DNA from: Desulfotignum sp.
GTDB lineage: Bacteria > Desulfobacterota > Desulfobacteria > Desulfobacterales > Desulfobacteraceae
Assembly (NCBI GenBank): GCA_011390635.1
Contig: JAABSA010000035.1
Location: 1-38,175, forward strand
DNA: 38,175 nucleotides
Reading direction: 5' to 3'
Made by a program: the position numbers and the translations under genes
Shown here: in pieces, positions 15,943 to 24,546 of the stretch
Numbering within the stretch: the first letter of the stretch is position 1
Layout: the number at the start of each line of letters is the position of its first letter
The notes under the pieces: model-generated
Databases searched by the model: none
The model's input: only the letters and a program-made list of their open reading frames with translations
Told to the model about the DNA's origin: nothing

Positions 15943-17052
15943 ATGAAAATTGCAGTGATTGATCAGACCATCAGAGAGGGCATGCAATACCAGGGTCTTG
16001 TATTTTCCCTGGACCAGCGCATGAAGCTCCTTGCATTCCAGGAACAGCTGGGTGTGGATGTCTGCCAGGCCGGATATCCTTCCGCCCACCCCCGGGAAGC
16101 TGCCATGGTCCGCCACATGGCAGACCATGCCCGAAAAAATGGATACCGGATCCGGGTGGCGGCCCTGGGAAGGGCCTTTATGCAGGATGCAGACATTCTG
16201 TTGAACACCGGGATACATGATGTACACCTGCACTTGCATATAAAAGATACCGCCGCACATGCCCAAGTGGAAAAAACATATGCCGGCCTTGGCACTGTCG
16301 TTGATCATATCCGTAACACCTGTCCGGATGCGGCCATTTCCGTGGCCATGCTGGACATGGGCAGAACAGGGCCTGCACTTTTGGACTCATGCATCCGGTT
16401 TCTGTGCCGGGACCTGAAAATTGATATATTGTCTTTGCCCGACACCTCGGGCATCATGGCCCCCAATCAGGTGGCGGAGCGCATCAAAAATGCGGCCTGC
16501 CTTGCAGAAGACACCGCCATTTCCATCCACTGCCACAATGATTTCGGTATGGCCTCGGCCAATTCAATAATGGGAATTGTGGCCGGTGCAAAGGTTCTGG
16601 AAGTCTCCGTTTTAGGGATCGGGGAACGCAACGGCATCGGTGATCTATATACCGTTACAAAACTTCTGGCTGACCAGGGAATACACTGTGGTTTTGATCA
16701 TGAAAACATGGCGGCAATTACCGCCTATTATGCATTTGTGGATGCCATCGTCAAAGAACAGACCGGACAGGGCCTGATTTCTCCCGCAACCCCGGTGTTC
16801 GGCCAGGCCGTGCACACCCACGTGGCCGGCACCCATGCCGACGGTGCATTCGGCATTTCATCCACCCCGGAGTTTCATTTGAACCTGCTGTGCGGCAGGC
16901 GCATGGTGCAAAAATATCTGGCGCTGCATGCCATCGCATACAACCCGGCGCAACTGGATGACATCACCCGGGCAATAAAAAATGCGAGCATACAAAAATG
17001 CCGGCGCCTGGAAAAAACGGAAATCCAGGAAATTGCCGCATCCCTGCCCTGA
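15943..17052 (+). CDS. DRE-TIM enzyme (isopropylmalate/homocitrate synthase-like)
   Basis: This 369-residue TIM-barrel protein has the family's active-site start VIDQTIREGMQ (matching D-x-T-x-R-D/E-G) and the metal-binding HCHNDFGMA. The usual GERAGN...LEEV stretch is replaced by GIGERNGIGDLYTV. These enzymes join acetyl-CoA or another acyl-CoA to a 2-oxoacid, or cleave the reverse. It is shorter than IPMS, lacks the leucine-binding regulatory domain, and is closer in size to homocitrate or re-citrate synthases. Start ATG 15943 follows GGGGAG; the ATG at 15940 is an alternative. It overlaps or abuts the radical SAM gene and is followed by a 126-bp gap. The precise reaction cannot be told. Confidence 0.75.
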   Translation: MKIAVIDQTIREGMQYQGLVFSLDQRMKLLAFQEQLGVDVCQAGYPSAHPREAAMVRHMADHARKNGYRIRVAALGRAFMQDADILLNTGIHDVHLHLHIKDTAAHAQVEKTYAGLGTVVDHIRNTCPDAAISVAMLDMGRTGPALLDSCIRFLCRDLKIDILSLPDTSGIMAPNQVAERIKNAACLAEDTAISIHCHNDFGMASANSIMGIVAGAKVLEVSVLGIGERNGIGDLYTVTKLLADQGIHCGFDHENMAAITAYYAFVDAIVKEQTGQGLISPATPVFGQAVHTHVAGTHADGAFGISSTPEFHLNLLCGRRMVQKYLALHAIAYNPAQLDDITRAIKNASIQKCRRLEKTEIQEIAASLP

Positions 17053-17178
17053 GATGTCGATCCCTGTGCCAAATATCCAGTTCCTTGAAATTCTTCGAAA
17101 AAAAAATTGCAAAAAAAAGGCGTATCTGATTTAATAGCGGTTTAGCTGATTTTTTACAAAAGAGACAAAGGAAACACC

Positions 17179-17862
17179 GTGAACATGGATTTCACAGGCA
17201 TCGTGGTGGTGGCGGGCAATTACGGAAGCGGAAAAACCGAAACCGCCATCAACCTGGCTGCCGCCTGCCGAAAAACCGGCATGGCTGTGAATATTGCGGA
17301 CCTGGATCTGGTCAATCCCTATTTTCGGACCAGGGAAGCCAGAATACCCCTGGAAGCACTGGGCATAAAGGTCATCCTGCCCGACCGGCAATATCTTTTT
17401 GCCGATCTGCCCATTTTGTCCCCGGCAGTGGCGGACATTATCCGGCAGCAATCCGATTTGACCATTCTGGATGCCGGCGGAGATGATGTGGGGGTAACCG
17501 TACTGGCGGCCCTGGCATCTGTTTTACAAGACAGACCTGTGCGCATGCTCCAGGTCATTAATGTGTTCAGGCCCTTTACCAATGATGTGGCCGGGTGCAT
17601 TAAAATACAACAGGAAATCGAAGCATCGGCCAAATTACCCATCACCGGACTGGTTTCCAATGCCAATCTTCTGGATGAGACCACACCCGACCACATATAC
17701 CAGGGATATGACCTGGTTGAAAAAGTGTCGGCCGAAACCGGGCTGCCGGTGGATTTTATAACCGCCGGCCAAAAGGTTCTGCCGTTACTTGACATGCACC
17801 GGTTTTCATGTCCGGTGCTGCCCATTGACAGAAAACTGCTGCCGCCCTGGAAGCGCATCTGA
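17179..17862 (+). CDS. MinD/CobQ-like P-loop ATPase
   Basis: The 227-residue protein has a Walker A GNYGSGKTET (13-22), a switch region DLDLVNPYFRTREA and a Walker B-like LDAGGDDVG near residue 96. This places it among SIMIBI P-loop proteins (MinD, CobQ, Mrp-like). There are no extra domains or membrane segments. It starts at GTG 17179, with AAAGGA six bases upstream; the ATG at 17185 is an alternative. It stands directly before the ferredoxin and VOR/KOR genes on the same strand, so it may help to assemble or regulate that oxidoreductase. That role is inference from position. Confidence 0.8.
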   Translation: MNMDFTGIVVVAGNYGSGKTETAINLAAACRKTGMAVNIADLDLVNPYFRTREARIPLEALGIKVILPDRQYLFADLPILSPAVADIIRQQSDLTILDAGGDDVGVTVLAALASVLQDRPVRMLQVINVFRPFTNDVAGCIKIQQEIEASAKLPITGLVSNANLLDETTPDHIYQGYDLVEKVSAETGLPVDFITAGQKVLPLLDMHRFSCPVLPIDRKLLPPWKRI

Positions 17863-17950
17863 TAACAGGACGGCAAGACAAAATATTACATAAAAACATA
17901 GATATGCATAAAAATACTAAAAAGACAGACACCTACAAGGAGTAAGACGT

Positions 17951-18169
17951 ATGGCATTTCAACACATAATTGATGACGAGCGCTGCAAAGGCTGCGGACT
18001 TTGTGTCAATTTCTGCCCCAAAAATGTTCTGGAGATCACTGACAGGGTAAATGCCAAAGGGCATTTTCCCGCGTATCAGGCAAGGCCCGAAGATTGTATC
18101 CACTGCACCATCTGCTGTATCATGTGCCCGGATGTGGCCATCAATATTGTCGAAACCCGGACTGCCTGA
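17951..18169 (+). CDS. vorD: 2[4Fe-4S] ferredoxin-type delta subunit of a 2-oxoacid oxidoreductase
   Basis: The 72-residue protein has two 4Fe-4S motifs: CKGCGLCVNFCP near the N-terminus and CIHCTICCIMCP near the C-terminus. It is the electron-transfer subunit of the four-part VOR/KOR-type complex encoded downstream, taking electrons from the TPP subunit to soluble ferredoxin. AAGGAG lies before the ATG. The 47-bp gap to the next gene carries a CTGACCCC half-site (18194-18201). Confidence 0.9.
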   Translation: MAFQHIIDDERCKGCGLCVNFCPKNVLEITDRVNAKGHFPAYQARPEDCIHCTICCIMCPDVAINIVETRTA

Positions 18170-18216
18170 AAAAAAAAGGTAAAAAAATTAACTTCTGACC
18201 CCAAGGAAAAAAGATA

Positions 18217-19284
18217 ATGGCAAAAGTGCTAATGAAAGGAAATGAGGCCATCGGTGAGGCTGCCATACGGGCAGGCTGTAAAAATTATTTTGCATATCCC
18301 ATCACCCCCCAGTCCGAGGTGGCGGAATACCTGGTGAAACGGCTGCCGGAAGAAGGCGGGGTGTTTCTCCAGGGAGAAAGTGAAGTGGCGGTGGGGTATA
18401 TGATTTTCGGGGCTGCCGGTGCCGGCGAACGGGTCATGACCACCTCCTCTTCTCCGGGCATCAGCCTGATGAGTGAAGCCATCTCCTATATTGCGGCGGC
18501 CCATTGTCCGGCGGTATTTGTCAATATCGTCCGGGGCGGGCCGGGTCTGGGCGGAATTCTGCCCTCCCAGGGGGATTATTTCCAGGCCACCAAAGGCGGG
18601 GGTCACGGGGATTACCACCTGCTGGTCATGGCGCCGGACGGGGTGCAGGAAGCCGTGGAAATGACCATGCTGGCGTTCACCCTGGCGGAAAAATACAGAG
18701 GCCCGGTCATGATCATGGGAGACGGTCTCATCGGACAGATGATGGAGCCGGTGGAATTTCCCGATGATTTGAAAACCGAACCCACCAACAAGGATGAGTG
18801 GGCCACCAGCGGCATGGATTTTCGAAAAAGCAAAAAGCGCAATCTGGTGAAATCCCTGTTTCTGGATCCCACGGCCCTCAATGACAACAACCTGGCCCTC
18901 AAAGCCAAGTACCAGCAGATGAAAGAAGAGGAGGTGCGGTTTGAACTGTACAACGGTGACACCGACTACCGGGTGTTGATCACCTCCTACGGCACCATGA
19001 GCCGGGTGTGCAGAACCGCCATTGACATGCTCAAGGAAGAGGGCATTGAGGTGGCAATGCTCCGGCCCAAAACCCTGTTCCCCTTTCCGGAAAAAGCCGT
19101 GTTTGAAGCTGCATGCAAAGACAGCTGCAAGGCGGTGATCAGCATTGAAATGAGCATGGGCCAGATGGTGGAAGATGTGGAGCGCTGCGTCAAAGGCAAA
19201 CGCCCTGTGGAATTCTATGGTGAATGCGGAGGGGACATCCCGTCACCGGAAAAAATTATCGACATTATCAAAGGACTGTTATAG
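18217..19284 (+). CDS. vorB: 2-oxoacid:ferredoxin oxidoreductase alpha subunit (VorB/KorA type)
   Basis: The 355-residue protein begins KGNEAIGEAAIRAGCKNYFAYPITPQSE and contains the conserved GESEVA, SSSPGISLMSEA and RGGPGLGG segments of the pyrimidine-binding (alpha) subunit. The complex oxidatively decarboxylates a 2-oxoacid with CoA to an acyl-CoA, CO2 and reduced ferredoxin, or runs in reverse. The sequence is closest in my reading to the 3-methyl-2-oxobutanoate (VorB) group, which fits ilvE and an acyl-CoA dehydrogenase nearby; a KOR function is not excluded. It is separated from the beta subunit gene by nine bases. Confidence 0.88.
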   Translation: MAKVLMKGNEAIGEAAIRAGCKNYFAYPITPQSEVAEYLVKRLPEEGGVFLQGESEVAVGYMIFGAAGAGERVMTTSSSPGISLMSEAISYIAAAHCPAVFVNIVRGGPGLGGILPSQGDYFQATKGGGHGDYHLLVMAPDGVQEAVEMTMLAFTLAEKYRGPVMIMGDGLIGQMMEPVEFPDDLKTEPTNKDEWATSGMDFRKSKKRNLVKSLFLDPTALNDNNLALKAKYQQMKEEEVRFELYNGDTDYRVLITSYGTMSRVCRTAIDMLKEEGIEVAMLRPKTLFPFPEKAVFEAACKDSCKAVISIEMSMGQMVEDVERCVKGKRPVEFYGECGGDIPSPEKIIDIIKGLL

Positions 19285-19293
19285 GAGCTCAGC

Positions 19294-20031
19294 ATGGGAA
19301 AAACATTTACCACACCGAAAGCGCTCAGCAAAAACCACACCCACTACTGCCCGGGCTGTACCCACGGCATTGTCCACCGCCTGGTGGCAGAGGCCATAGA
19401 TGACCTGGGCATCCAGGGAAAAACCGTGGGCATCGCCCCGGTGGGGTGTGCGGTTCTGGCGTATAATTATTTTGACTGCGACTTTCAGGAAGCAGCCCAC
19501 GGCCGGGCACCTGCCATGGCCACGGGCATCAAGCGGGTGCGGCCGGATCTGATGGTCTTCACCTACCAGGGAGACGGGGATCTGGCCTCCATCGGCATGG
19601 GAGAAATCATCCATGCAGCCAACCGGGGAGAAAAATTCACCACCATCTTCATCAACAATGCCATCTACGGCATGACCGGCGGCCAGATGGCCCCCACCAC
19701 CATGGGCGGCCAGCGGGCCACCACCGCCCCCGCAGGAAGAGACACCGCCGACACCGGCATGCCCATCCGCATGGCCAACCTGCTGGCAGAACTGGTCACC
19801 CCCGGGTATATCACACGACAGGCCGTGCTCAAGCCCCAGCAGGTGAACAAGACAAAAAAAGCCATCAAACAGGCGTTTCAATACCAGATGGAAAACCGGT
19901 GCTTCAGTTTTGTAGAAGTGGTTTCCACCTGTCCCACCAACTGGGGCCTGACACCGCTGGATGCCCTGAAATGGGCCGAAGACACCCTGCTTCCCTATTA
20001 TGAACTGGGTGATTTTAAAGTCCCTGAATAG
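19294..20031 (+). CDS. vorA: 2-oxoacid:ferredoxin oxidoreductase beta (TPP) subunit
   Basis: The 245-residue protein carries the thiamine diphosphate/Mg site GDGDLASIGMGEIIHAANRG with the distal N of NNAIYGMTGGQ, and the CPGCTHG start typical of the beta subunit. It catalyses the decarboxylation step. The ATG follows GGAGCTCAGC (GGAG eight bases away). The gene is complete and lies between alpha and gamma genes, with small gaps throughout, so the whole 17951-20619 block is one operon. Confidence 0.9.
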   Translation: MGKTFTTPKALSKNHTHYCPGCTHGIVHRLVAEAIDDLGIQGKTVGIAPVGCAVLAYNYFDCDFQEAAHGRAPAMATGIKRVRPDLMVFTYQGDGDLASIGMGEIIHAANRGEKFTTIFINNAIYGMTGGQMAPTTMGGQRATTAPAGRDTADTGMPIRMANLLAELVTPGYITRQAVLKPQQVNKTKKAIKQAFQYQMENRCFSFVEVVSTCPTNWGLTPLDALKWAEDTLLPYYELGDFKVPE

Positions 20032-20079
20032 GCAGACATCCCATATGCTTCCTTTACCCTAATATGTTTGGAGAAACCA

Positions 20080-20619
20080 ATGCAGACGGAAATAAAATTC
20101 GCAGGATTCGGCGGCCAGGGGATCCTGCTCAGCGCAAAGCTTCTGGCCTATGCAGCAATGAAACAGGGATACTTTGTAGCCTGGGTGCCATCCTACGGCC
20201 CTGAAATGCGCGGGGGAACAGCCTATTGCACGGTGGTGATCAGTGACAAACTCATCGGCTCTCCCATTATCAAAAACCCCACCCATCTGGTGGCCATGAA
20301 CCTGCCTTCTTTGGAAAAATTTGAAAATGATGTCAAACCAGGCGGTATCATTTTCATCAATTCTTCTTTGATCCCCGTGACAAGCAAGCGCACCGACGTG
20401 ACCCAGCTGGTGGTACCGGTCAATGATATCGCCATGAAAGCCGGCTCTGTCCGGGCTGCCAATATAGTGGCATTGAGTGCGTTTGCCGCCAAAAGCAAAC
20501 TGGTGGACCTGGATCTGCTCAAGGAATGTGTGAAGGAAGAATTTGCCGCCAAGGCCAAAATCATTCCCTTGAACATGGAAGCGTTTGACCAGGGGGTAAA
20601 GAGCGCTCAGACAGCCTGA
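20080..20619 (+). CDS. vorC: 2-oxoacid:ferredoxin oxidoreductase gamma subunit
   Basis: The 179-residue protein starts MQTEIKFAGFGGQGILLSAK and contains YGPEMRGGTAYC and a later AANIVALSAFAAKS, all typical of the gamma subunit, which binds the CoA or acyl-CoA part. The ATG at 20080 is chosen because GGAG lies six bases upstream. The frame is open to TTG 20068, but those codons (LEKP) are outside the family. It closes the four-subunit set. Confidence 0.9.
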   Translation: MQTEIKFAGFGGQGILLSAKLLAYAAMKQGYFVAWVPSYGPEMRGGTAYCTVVISDKLIGSPIIKNPTHLVAMNLPSLEKFENDVKPGGIIFINSSLIPVTSKRTDVTQLVVPVNDIAMKAGSVRAANIVALSAFAAKSKLVDLDLLKECVKEEFAAKAKIIPLNMEAFDQGVKSAQTA

Positions 20620-20670
20620 GATTTTTGTGAATGCAACAAACAACCCATGCACATAAAGGGGGCAAAAGCT

Positions 20671-21162
20671 ATGATCAGAATCGAAATATCGTTGTTTCTC
20701 AAGAACGTGCCCGGTGAACTGGCACATCTTACGGCCCTGTTTGGAGAGGCCGGCATCAATATTGATGCCATCACCATCCAGGATGCGTCCTCCTATGTCC
20801 AGAACCTGTTTGAAGCCAGGGGAAAATCCTTGAAGCGGCTGGCATCGTCTGCCAGTTACAGCTCCATGCGCAGGGATTCTGCCGAATTTGCCCTGGTGCG
20901 CCTGCTCACGGACAACCCCGAGGCATCGGTGGCCCTGCTGAAAGAAAACGATTATCTGTTTGATACCAAAGAAGTGATCGCGGTGGATATTACCAACAAA
21001 CCCGGTGAGTTTGCCAAAATCACCAAAAAATTCGGTGAAGAACAGATCAATATCAATTATGTGTATGGATCCGTGTCCGATGCCGACGGCAAATGCCTGT
21101 TTGTGTTCTGCCCGGAAGATGTAGCCTTTGCCGAATCCATTTTCAAAGACGGCACCTACTAG
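20671..21162 (+). CDS. Tandem ACT-domain protein
   Basis: The product is 163 residues from ATG 20671, which follows GGGGG nine bases upstream; the ATG at 20647 lacks a ribosome site. It has two ACT domains: residues 1-70 (EISLFLKNVPGELAHLTALFGEAGINIDAI) and about 85-160 (DITNKPGEFAKITKKFGEEQININYVYG). No catalytic domain is attached. ACT domains bind amino acids, so it probably senses a branched-chain or aromatic amino acid and acts on a partner. It follows the VOR operon by 51 bp on the same strand, which hints that it controls flux through that step. Function is inferred. Confidence 0.82.
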   Translation: MIRIEISLFLKNVPGELAHLTALFGEAGINIDAITIQDASSYVQNLFEARGKSLKRLASSASYSSMRRDSAEFALVRLLTDNPEASVALLKENDYLFDTKEVIAVDITNKPGEFAKITKKFGEEQININYVYGSVSDADGKCLFVFCPEDVAFAESIFKDGTY

Positions 21163-21237
21163 CGATAGCAGGCGACAGGTCCAGAGAAGATCTGAATATC
21201 CTGGAACCTTGACCCCGTCTGACAAATTTTGACAGAG

Positions 21238-21309
21238 CCCCCTGGGGATGCCGTGTGACAGGACCGTCAGATGACAATCTCGGGCCGGTCAAACGGCACC
21301 CACAGGGGG
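21238..21309. terminator. Inverted repeat between convergent ACT and acyl-CoA dehydrogenase genes
   Basis: CCCCCTG (21238-21244) pairs with CAGGGGG (21303-21309), and TGCCGT (21249-21254) with ACGGCA (21293-21298). An inner GACCG/CGGTC pair is also possible. It sits in the 207-bp spacer of two convergent genes, where a bidirectional terminator would be expected, but it lacks T tracts. A TTGACCCC half-site lies at 21209-21216. Confidence 0.4.
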
Positions 21310-21369
21310 CGGGGTATCAATCAAGCTGAACAGGTTGTGGTTACATGTGACGTCCCTGAGTATAAGATA

Positions 21370-22524
21370 TCAGGGCTTGCGCTTGTCTTTCAGTATATTG
21401 TTGGATATCACGATGCGCTGTATCTCCGAGGTGCCCTCGTAAATGGTGAACACCCGGGCATCCCGGTACAGCCGCTCCACCACATAATCTTTGGTAAACC
21501 CGTATCCCCCGTGGATCTGAATGGCCCTGGCCGTAACTTCATTGACCATTTCCGAGGCAAACAGTTTGGCAATGGAGGCTTCTTTGGTATAGGGTTCTTT
21601 TCGGTCCTTCATGGAGGCGGCGGAAAACACCAGCTGCCTGGCTGCTTCAATCTGGGTGGCCATATCTGCGATCTGGAAGCGGATGGCCTGGTGCTTGATG
21701 ATGGGCACCCCGAACTGCCGTCTTTTTGTTGCATATTTCACCGCCGCATCAAAGGCGGCCTGGGCCACGCCCAGGGACTGGGCTGCAATGCCGATGCGGC
21801 CGCTGTCCAGACCGGACATGGCGATTTTGAATCCATCTCCTTCTTTTCCCAGCATCTGGGACACAGGGACCCGGCAGTCTTCAAAAATCAGGTCCGTGGT
21901 ATCCGAGGCCCGCAATCCCATCTTGTCTTCTTCATGGCCCACTATCAAACCCTTTGTTCCCTTGGGCACAATAAAGCAGGAAATCCCTTTGTGGCCGGCA
22001 TCGGGATCGGTTTTGGCCGTCACCAGCACCACTTTTGCATTACTGCCTGAAGTGATAAACCGCTTGGTGCCGTTGATGACAAAATGGTCCTTGTCCCGGA
22101 CAGCAGTAGCGGCCTGGGAAACCGGATCCGATCCCGCATCTGGCTCGGTGAGCCCGAAAGCCCCGATGATTTCTCCGGAAGCCAACGGTTGTAAAAACCG
22201 CTGTTTCTGGTCTTCGGTACCGAACTTGTACAGGCTTTCACATACAATAGAGTTCTGGACAGACATGACCACGGATGTCGAGGCACAGGAATAGGCGATT
22301 TCCGACAGTGCCAGTACATAGGAAACCGTATCTGCAGACTCTCCGCCGTATGCTTCGGGAATCATCATGCCCATCAGGCCGAGTTCCCCCATCTGTTTGA
22401 AATTATCCGCCGGAAATTCCTTGGTCTGGTCCCGTTCCGCCGCCTTTGCTGCAACGACTTTTCTGGAAAACTCCCTGACCATGTTCTGGATCATTTTCTG
22501 TTCATCTGTCAGTTTACACAACAT
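21370..22524 (-). CDS. Acyl-CoA dehydrogenase
   Basis: This 384-residue FAD enzyme has the family hallmarks in order: AYGGESAD, FGLTEPDAGSDP, FITSGSNA, RRQFGVPI, ARAIQIHGGYGF and, near residue 366, IYEGTSEIQRIVIS with the catalytic glutamate. It makes a trans-2-enoyl-CoA and passes electrons to ETF. The catalytic Glu is in the short-chain/butyryl-type position, not the isovaleryl/long-chain one. Substrate specificity cannot be read from the sequence, but the neighbours (ilvE, VOR) make branched or short acyl-CoA plausible. The ATG has GGAGGTG upstream, and the gene follows the cupin regulator by 18 bp. Confidence 0.9.
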   Translation of the reverse strand: MLCKLTDEQKMIQNMVREFSRKVVAAKAAERDQTKEFPADNFKQMGELGLMGMMIPEAYGGESADTVSYVLALSEIAYSCASTSVVMSVQNSIVCESLYKFGTEDQKQRFLQPLASGEIIGAFGLTEPDAGSDPVSQAATAVRDKDHFVINGTKRFITSGSNAKVVLVTAKTDPDAGHKGISCFIVPKGTKGLIVGHEEDKMGLRASDTTDLIFEDCRVPVSQMLGKEGDGFKIAMSGLDSGRIGIAAQSLGVAQAAFDAAVKYATKRRQFGVPIIKHQAIRFQIADMATQIEAARQLVFSAASMKDRKEPYTKEASIAKLFASEMVNEVTARAIQIHGGYGFTKDYVVERLYRDARVFTIYEGTSEIQRIVISNNILKDKRKP

Positions 22525-22542
22525 CGCCGGACACCTCCATAT

Positions 22543-23088
22543 TTAGGGTACATACACAACCACGATCAACACGGCATCTGTATCTGCTGTATTGCGCAGG
22601 TCATGTTTGATCCCTGAATTAAAATGAAGAGAATCCCCGGCAGCCAGAACATTGACATGGTCCCCCACCTGGACTTCCACCTGTCCTTCCAGCACATGGA
22701 CAAATTCCTCACCCTCGTGCTGGAACCCTACCCCCTCATGGCGGGTACCGGCTTCCACCACAATACGAAACGCCTTTAAATGTTTGTTTTGCGCCCCTGG
22801 TGTCAGGGGGGTGTAGGCATATTTATCGGTTCTTTTGGTGTAGGCATCAGACCGTTTTTCCCGGGCTTCTTCCGTGTCCTTGAGCAAAAAATCGGAATCC
22901 AGCTGCAGCACTTTCGACATCTGGAGCAACGTACCCACAGAAGGCCGTTTTGCACCACTTTCTATCTGTTTGATAGCATCCTTGGACAACCCGGTCTCAT
23001 TGGCCATGGTGTCCAGGGTGATTTTTCTGTCCAGCCTGGCCCGCTTGATCCGTTTTCCGATAGGGGTGGTTTTTTTATTTACAACCAT
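22543..23088 (-). CDS. XRE-family regulator with C-terminal cupin domain
   Basis: Residues 7-63 form an XRE-type helix-turn-helix (GKRIKRARLDRKITLDTMANETGLS, then QIESGAKRPSVGTLLQMSKVL). Residues about 105-181 form a cupin_2 barrel (HEGEEFVHVLEGQVEVQVGDH, SLHFNSGIKHDLRN). Such regulators (PuuR-like) sense a small molecule in the cupin and repress neighbouring metabolic genes. It lies 18 bp before the acyl-CoA dehydrogenase and 70 bp after ilvE on the same strand, so it may control that group. GGAG precedes the ATG. The ligand is unknown. Confidence 0.9.
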   Translation of the reverse strand: MVVNKKTTPIGKRIKRARLDRKITLDTMANETGLSKDAIKQIESGAKRPSVGTLLQMSKVLQLDSDFLLKDTEEAREKRSDAYTKRTDKYAYTPLTPGAQNKHLKAFRIVVEAGTRHEGVGFQHEGEEFVHVLEGQVEVQVGDHVNVLAAGDSLHFNSGIKHDLRNTADTDAVLIVVVYVP

Positions 23089-23126
23089 TGCATCTCCAAT
23101 AGTCTGAAGGTCATTGCCAGATCATA

Positions 23127-23140
23127 CCTGCCGGGGCAGG
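23127..23140. repeat. Short hairpin between ilvE and the cupin regulator
   Basis: CCTGC (23127-23131) pairs with GCAGG (23136-23140) around CGGG, just after the ilvE stop. It has no T tract. It may stabilise the ilvE mRNA end or do nothing. Confidence 0.3.
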
Positions 23141-23158
23141 ATTTACGGCAAAGCACTG

Positions 23159-24223
23159 TTAATCAACCTTTTCAATCCAGTTTTGGGTATCTTCCGCAGT
23201 GCCATACTGGATAGATGTCAGGGCATCATAAAATTTCATGGCTACCTTGCCGGGCTTGCCGTCTCCCATGTGGATCACCTGATCGCCATAACAGATTTCC
23301 CCCACCGGTGAGATCACGGCGGCGGTGCCTGATCCGAATACTTCGGTGAGGGTGCCTTTGGCATGGGCATCAAAGACCTCATCAATGCTGATTTTACGTT
23401 CCGACACCTGCATACCCCATTTTTTTGCAAGATCAATGACCGAAAACCGGGTGATACCAGGCAGGATGCTGCCTGTGAGATTGGGGGTTACCAGTTCATC
23501 TCCCATGAGAAAAAAGATGTTCATGGCCCCCACTTCTTCAATGTATTTTCGTTCCAGGGCATCCAGCCACAACACCTGGGCATACCCCTTTTTTTTGGCG
23601 ATTTCACCGGCATTCAGGCTGGCTGCATAATTGCCTGCGGTCTTGAATTCTCCCACCCCGCCGGGCACTGCCCTGACATGGTCTTTGGACACCCAGATTT
23701 TTACCGGTGCCAGCCCGCCGGCATAATAGGCACCCACCGAGGACAGAATAATAAAAAACGTAAAGGTAAAAGAAGACCTGACCCCTAAGAAGGGATCCGT
23801 GGCAATGATAAAGGGCCGGATATACAAGGATGTACCCAGGGTTTCGGGAATCCAGTTTTTTTCCAGTGTAAGCAGCTGTTTCAAGGCATCCATGACAAAA
23901 TCCACATCTATCTCAGGAATGCACAGCCCCCTTGCCGAACGGTTCAACCGGGCAAAATTATCCCGGGCCCGGAACAGCTGAATTTTTTTATCCGGTGTTT
24001 TGTAGGCTTTGAGGCCCTCAAAAATCGCCTGGCCGTAGTGATACACCATGGCAGCCGGTGACAGGGAAAAGGGAGCAAACGGCACAATGCGCGGATCATG
24101 CCACCCTTTTTCATTTGCATACTCCATCACAAACATATGGTCAGTGAACACCGTCCCAAATCCCAGGTCTTCATCCTTTGGCCGGGTACCGGTCTCGGAC
24201 ACCCGGGTTACTGTAATTTCCAT
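23159..24223 (-). CDS. ilvE: Branched-chain amino acid aminotransferase (type II)
   Basis: This 354-residue PLP enzyme interconverts leucine, isoleucine or valine with their 2-oxoacids. Recognisable parts are the N-terminal FGTVFTDHMFVMEY, the HYGQAIFEGLKAY and RLNRSA segments, TAGNYAASL, the YIEEVGAMNIFF segment and GSGTAAVISPVGEI near the end. The catalytic lysine is the K of the EFKTAGNYA stretch. The start at 24223 is chosen because AGGAGG lies five bases upstream; an in-frame ATG at 24244 has none. The 2-oxoacids it makes are the expected substrates of the VOR complex encoded about 3 kb away. Confidence 0.93.
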   Translation of the reverse strand: MEITVTRVSETGTRPKDEDLGFGTVFTDHMFVMEYANEKGWHDPRIVPFAPFSLSPAAMVYHYGQAIFEGLKAYKTPDKKIQLFRARDNFARLNRSARGLCIPEIDVDFVMDALKQLLTLEKNWIPETLGTSLYIRPFIIATDPFLGVRSSFTFTFFIILSSVGAYYAGGLAPVKIWVSKDHVRAVPGGVGEFKTAGNYAASLNAGEIAKKKGYAQVLWLDALERKYIEEVGAMNIFFLMGDELVTPNLTGSILPGITRFSVIDLAKKWGMQVSERKISIDEVFDAHAKGTLTEVFGSGTAAVISPVGEICYGDQVIHMGDGKPGKVAMKFYDALTSIQYGTAEDTQNWIEKVD

Positions 24224-24546
24224 TCTTTCCTCCTGAAAATGCAATCAGATTACCCCTTGCACGTTACAATTTAGGTTAAAACTTTTCGTATAAGAACGTT
24301 TCACATGTGCTTTGTCAAGTATATTTTGCCCGGCCGGGATATTTGCCGTCAGCATGCCGGGTTTTCGACCAGATCTGTGCAGTGCGCTGTATCCGCAACC
24401 CCTCTTGGAAGTGTCCTCCAAAATTTTTGCTGGCCAACAAGCTGTTTCCATATTATGATGAAAGCATGACACATTTTTATCACAACTATTTGGACTGACA
24501 ATAGTAAAGTTGATCCTCAAACGTTGTGTTTTGGAGGAGAAAAATC
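24224..24546. other. Divergent spacer between ilvE and the zinc-ribbon gene
   Basis: These 323 bp hold no gene that I can support. The ilvE-side carries the promoter-like pair described separately. On the zinc-ribbon side I see only the GGAGG ribosome site at 24532-24536 and no convincing -35/-10 pair. Confidence 0.5.
24288..24318 (-). promoter_or_regulatory. Possible ilvE promoter
   Basis: The minus strand has a perfect TTGACA (24313-24318) and TTATAC (24288-24293) 19 bases apart, 65 bp before the ilvE start. The spacing is long, so confidence is modest. Confidence 0.35.

Noticed and set aside
23774-23781. CTGACCCC inside ilvE as another repeat copy
   Set aside because: It lies in conserved coding sequence and has no paired arm; a chance match.
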